NCBI GenBank assembly: GCA_963585895.1
Contig: OY757921.1
Location: 88,025,574 to 88,089,573 of the forward strand
Source: Sepioteuthis lessoniana
Lineage: Eukaryota > Mollusca > Cephalopoda > Myopsida > Loliginidae
DNA length: 64,000 nt
Reading direction: 5' to 3'
The translations under genes and the position numbers were made by a program. Under the pieces are notes generated by a model. The model saw only the letters and a program-made list of their open reading frames with translations. It did no database searches and was not told the DNA's origin. Below are positions 63,868 through 64,000 of this stretch, one piece after another; within the stretch, counting starts at the first letter, position 1; every line of letters starts with the position of its first letter.

Positions 63868-64000
63868 AATAAAAGTTAAGTTGGCGACCGTAGTCGAGGG
63901 CGACCAGAAGGCTCACTTTTCAATGGATACTACACCGGGATGTAAGGGAGGTTGCTACTCCTTTCCCTGGATTTTTCCACTTTACTTTTGATTCATACCT
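63868..64000 (-). mobile_element. SINE-C, running off the window
   Basis: Minus-strand SINE-C 3' part: AAGTTAAGTTGGCGACCG, GTCGAGGGCGACC, ACTACACCGGGATGTAAGG, ATTTTTCCACTTTAC. The tRNA head would lie beyond base 64000. Confidence 0.75.

Overview
This is an intergenic, repeat-saturated stretch of an animal genome. No host protein-coding gene, rRNA or functional tRNA gene can be supported. The mix points to a mollusc, most likely a cephalopod (octopus-like): long (TA)n and (CA)n tracts, several tRNA-derived SINE families, RTE-type and R4/Dong-like LINEs, mariner/Tc1 relics and short solo LTRs. That assignment is inference from repeat content only.

Families, with labels used only in this report. 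Autonomous relics: RTE, an RTE-clade LINE with a (ATG)n 3' tail, nine loci; RLE, a LINE with a restriction-like endonuclease and a (TAA)n tail, about eleven pieces; a single CR1/L2-like LINE fragment; mariner/Tc1 elements of at least five lineages, including six copies of one DD34D family. Nonautonomous: tRNA-derived SINEs A, B, C, G and I; a very abundant element D whose 3' tail matches SINE-A; MITEs; solo LTRs of three families (E, F, G) with 4-bp target duplications.

Layout. 1-6 kb: K inverted pair, D, RLE copies, two RTE ends. 6-13 kb: MITEs, SINEs B and C, a recent 251-bp tandem duplication, a Tc1 relic with long inverted repeats. 13-24 kb: solo LTR E, RLE and RTE fragments, an inverted pair of hammerhead-like motifs (16.35-16.92 kb), an RTE with its RT domain deleted and a SINE-B nested in it, mariner M1. 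24-28 kb: solo LTR F, then the longest RTE copy (about 3.2 kb, minus strand). 29-36 kb: a D element carrying three nested insertions, RLE copies, mariner M2 at the junction of a direct duplication, and a twin-primed RTE. 36-45 kb: a duplicated 0.8-kb block, mariner M4, solo LTR F, SINEs. 45-50 kb: a well-formed hammerhead ribozyme candidate at 45.25 kb, mariner M3, D, an unclassified GC-rich double repeat. 50-64 kb: SINEs, a solo LTR nested in D, more mariners, the most intact RTE 3' end, an inverted LINE fragment centred on a 28-bp perfect palindrome, and alternating D and SINE-B copies to the end.

The elements do not form a pathway. They form a layered record: D and RLE copies are often the oldest hosts, and SINE-B, LTRs, MITEs and mariners are inserted into them. 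The most interesting signals are the hammerhead ribozyme, the recurring CTGAWGA...GAAA stem motif in several repeat families, LINE inversions that look like twin priming, and the mariner family in which copies share one internal deletion.
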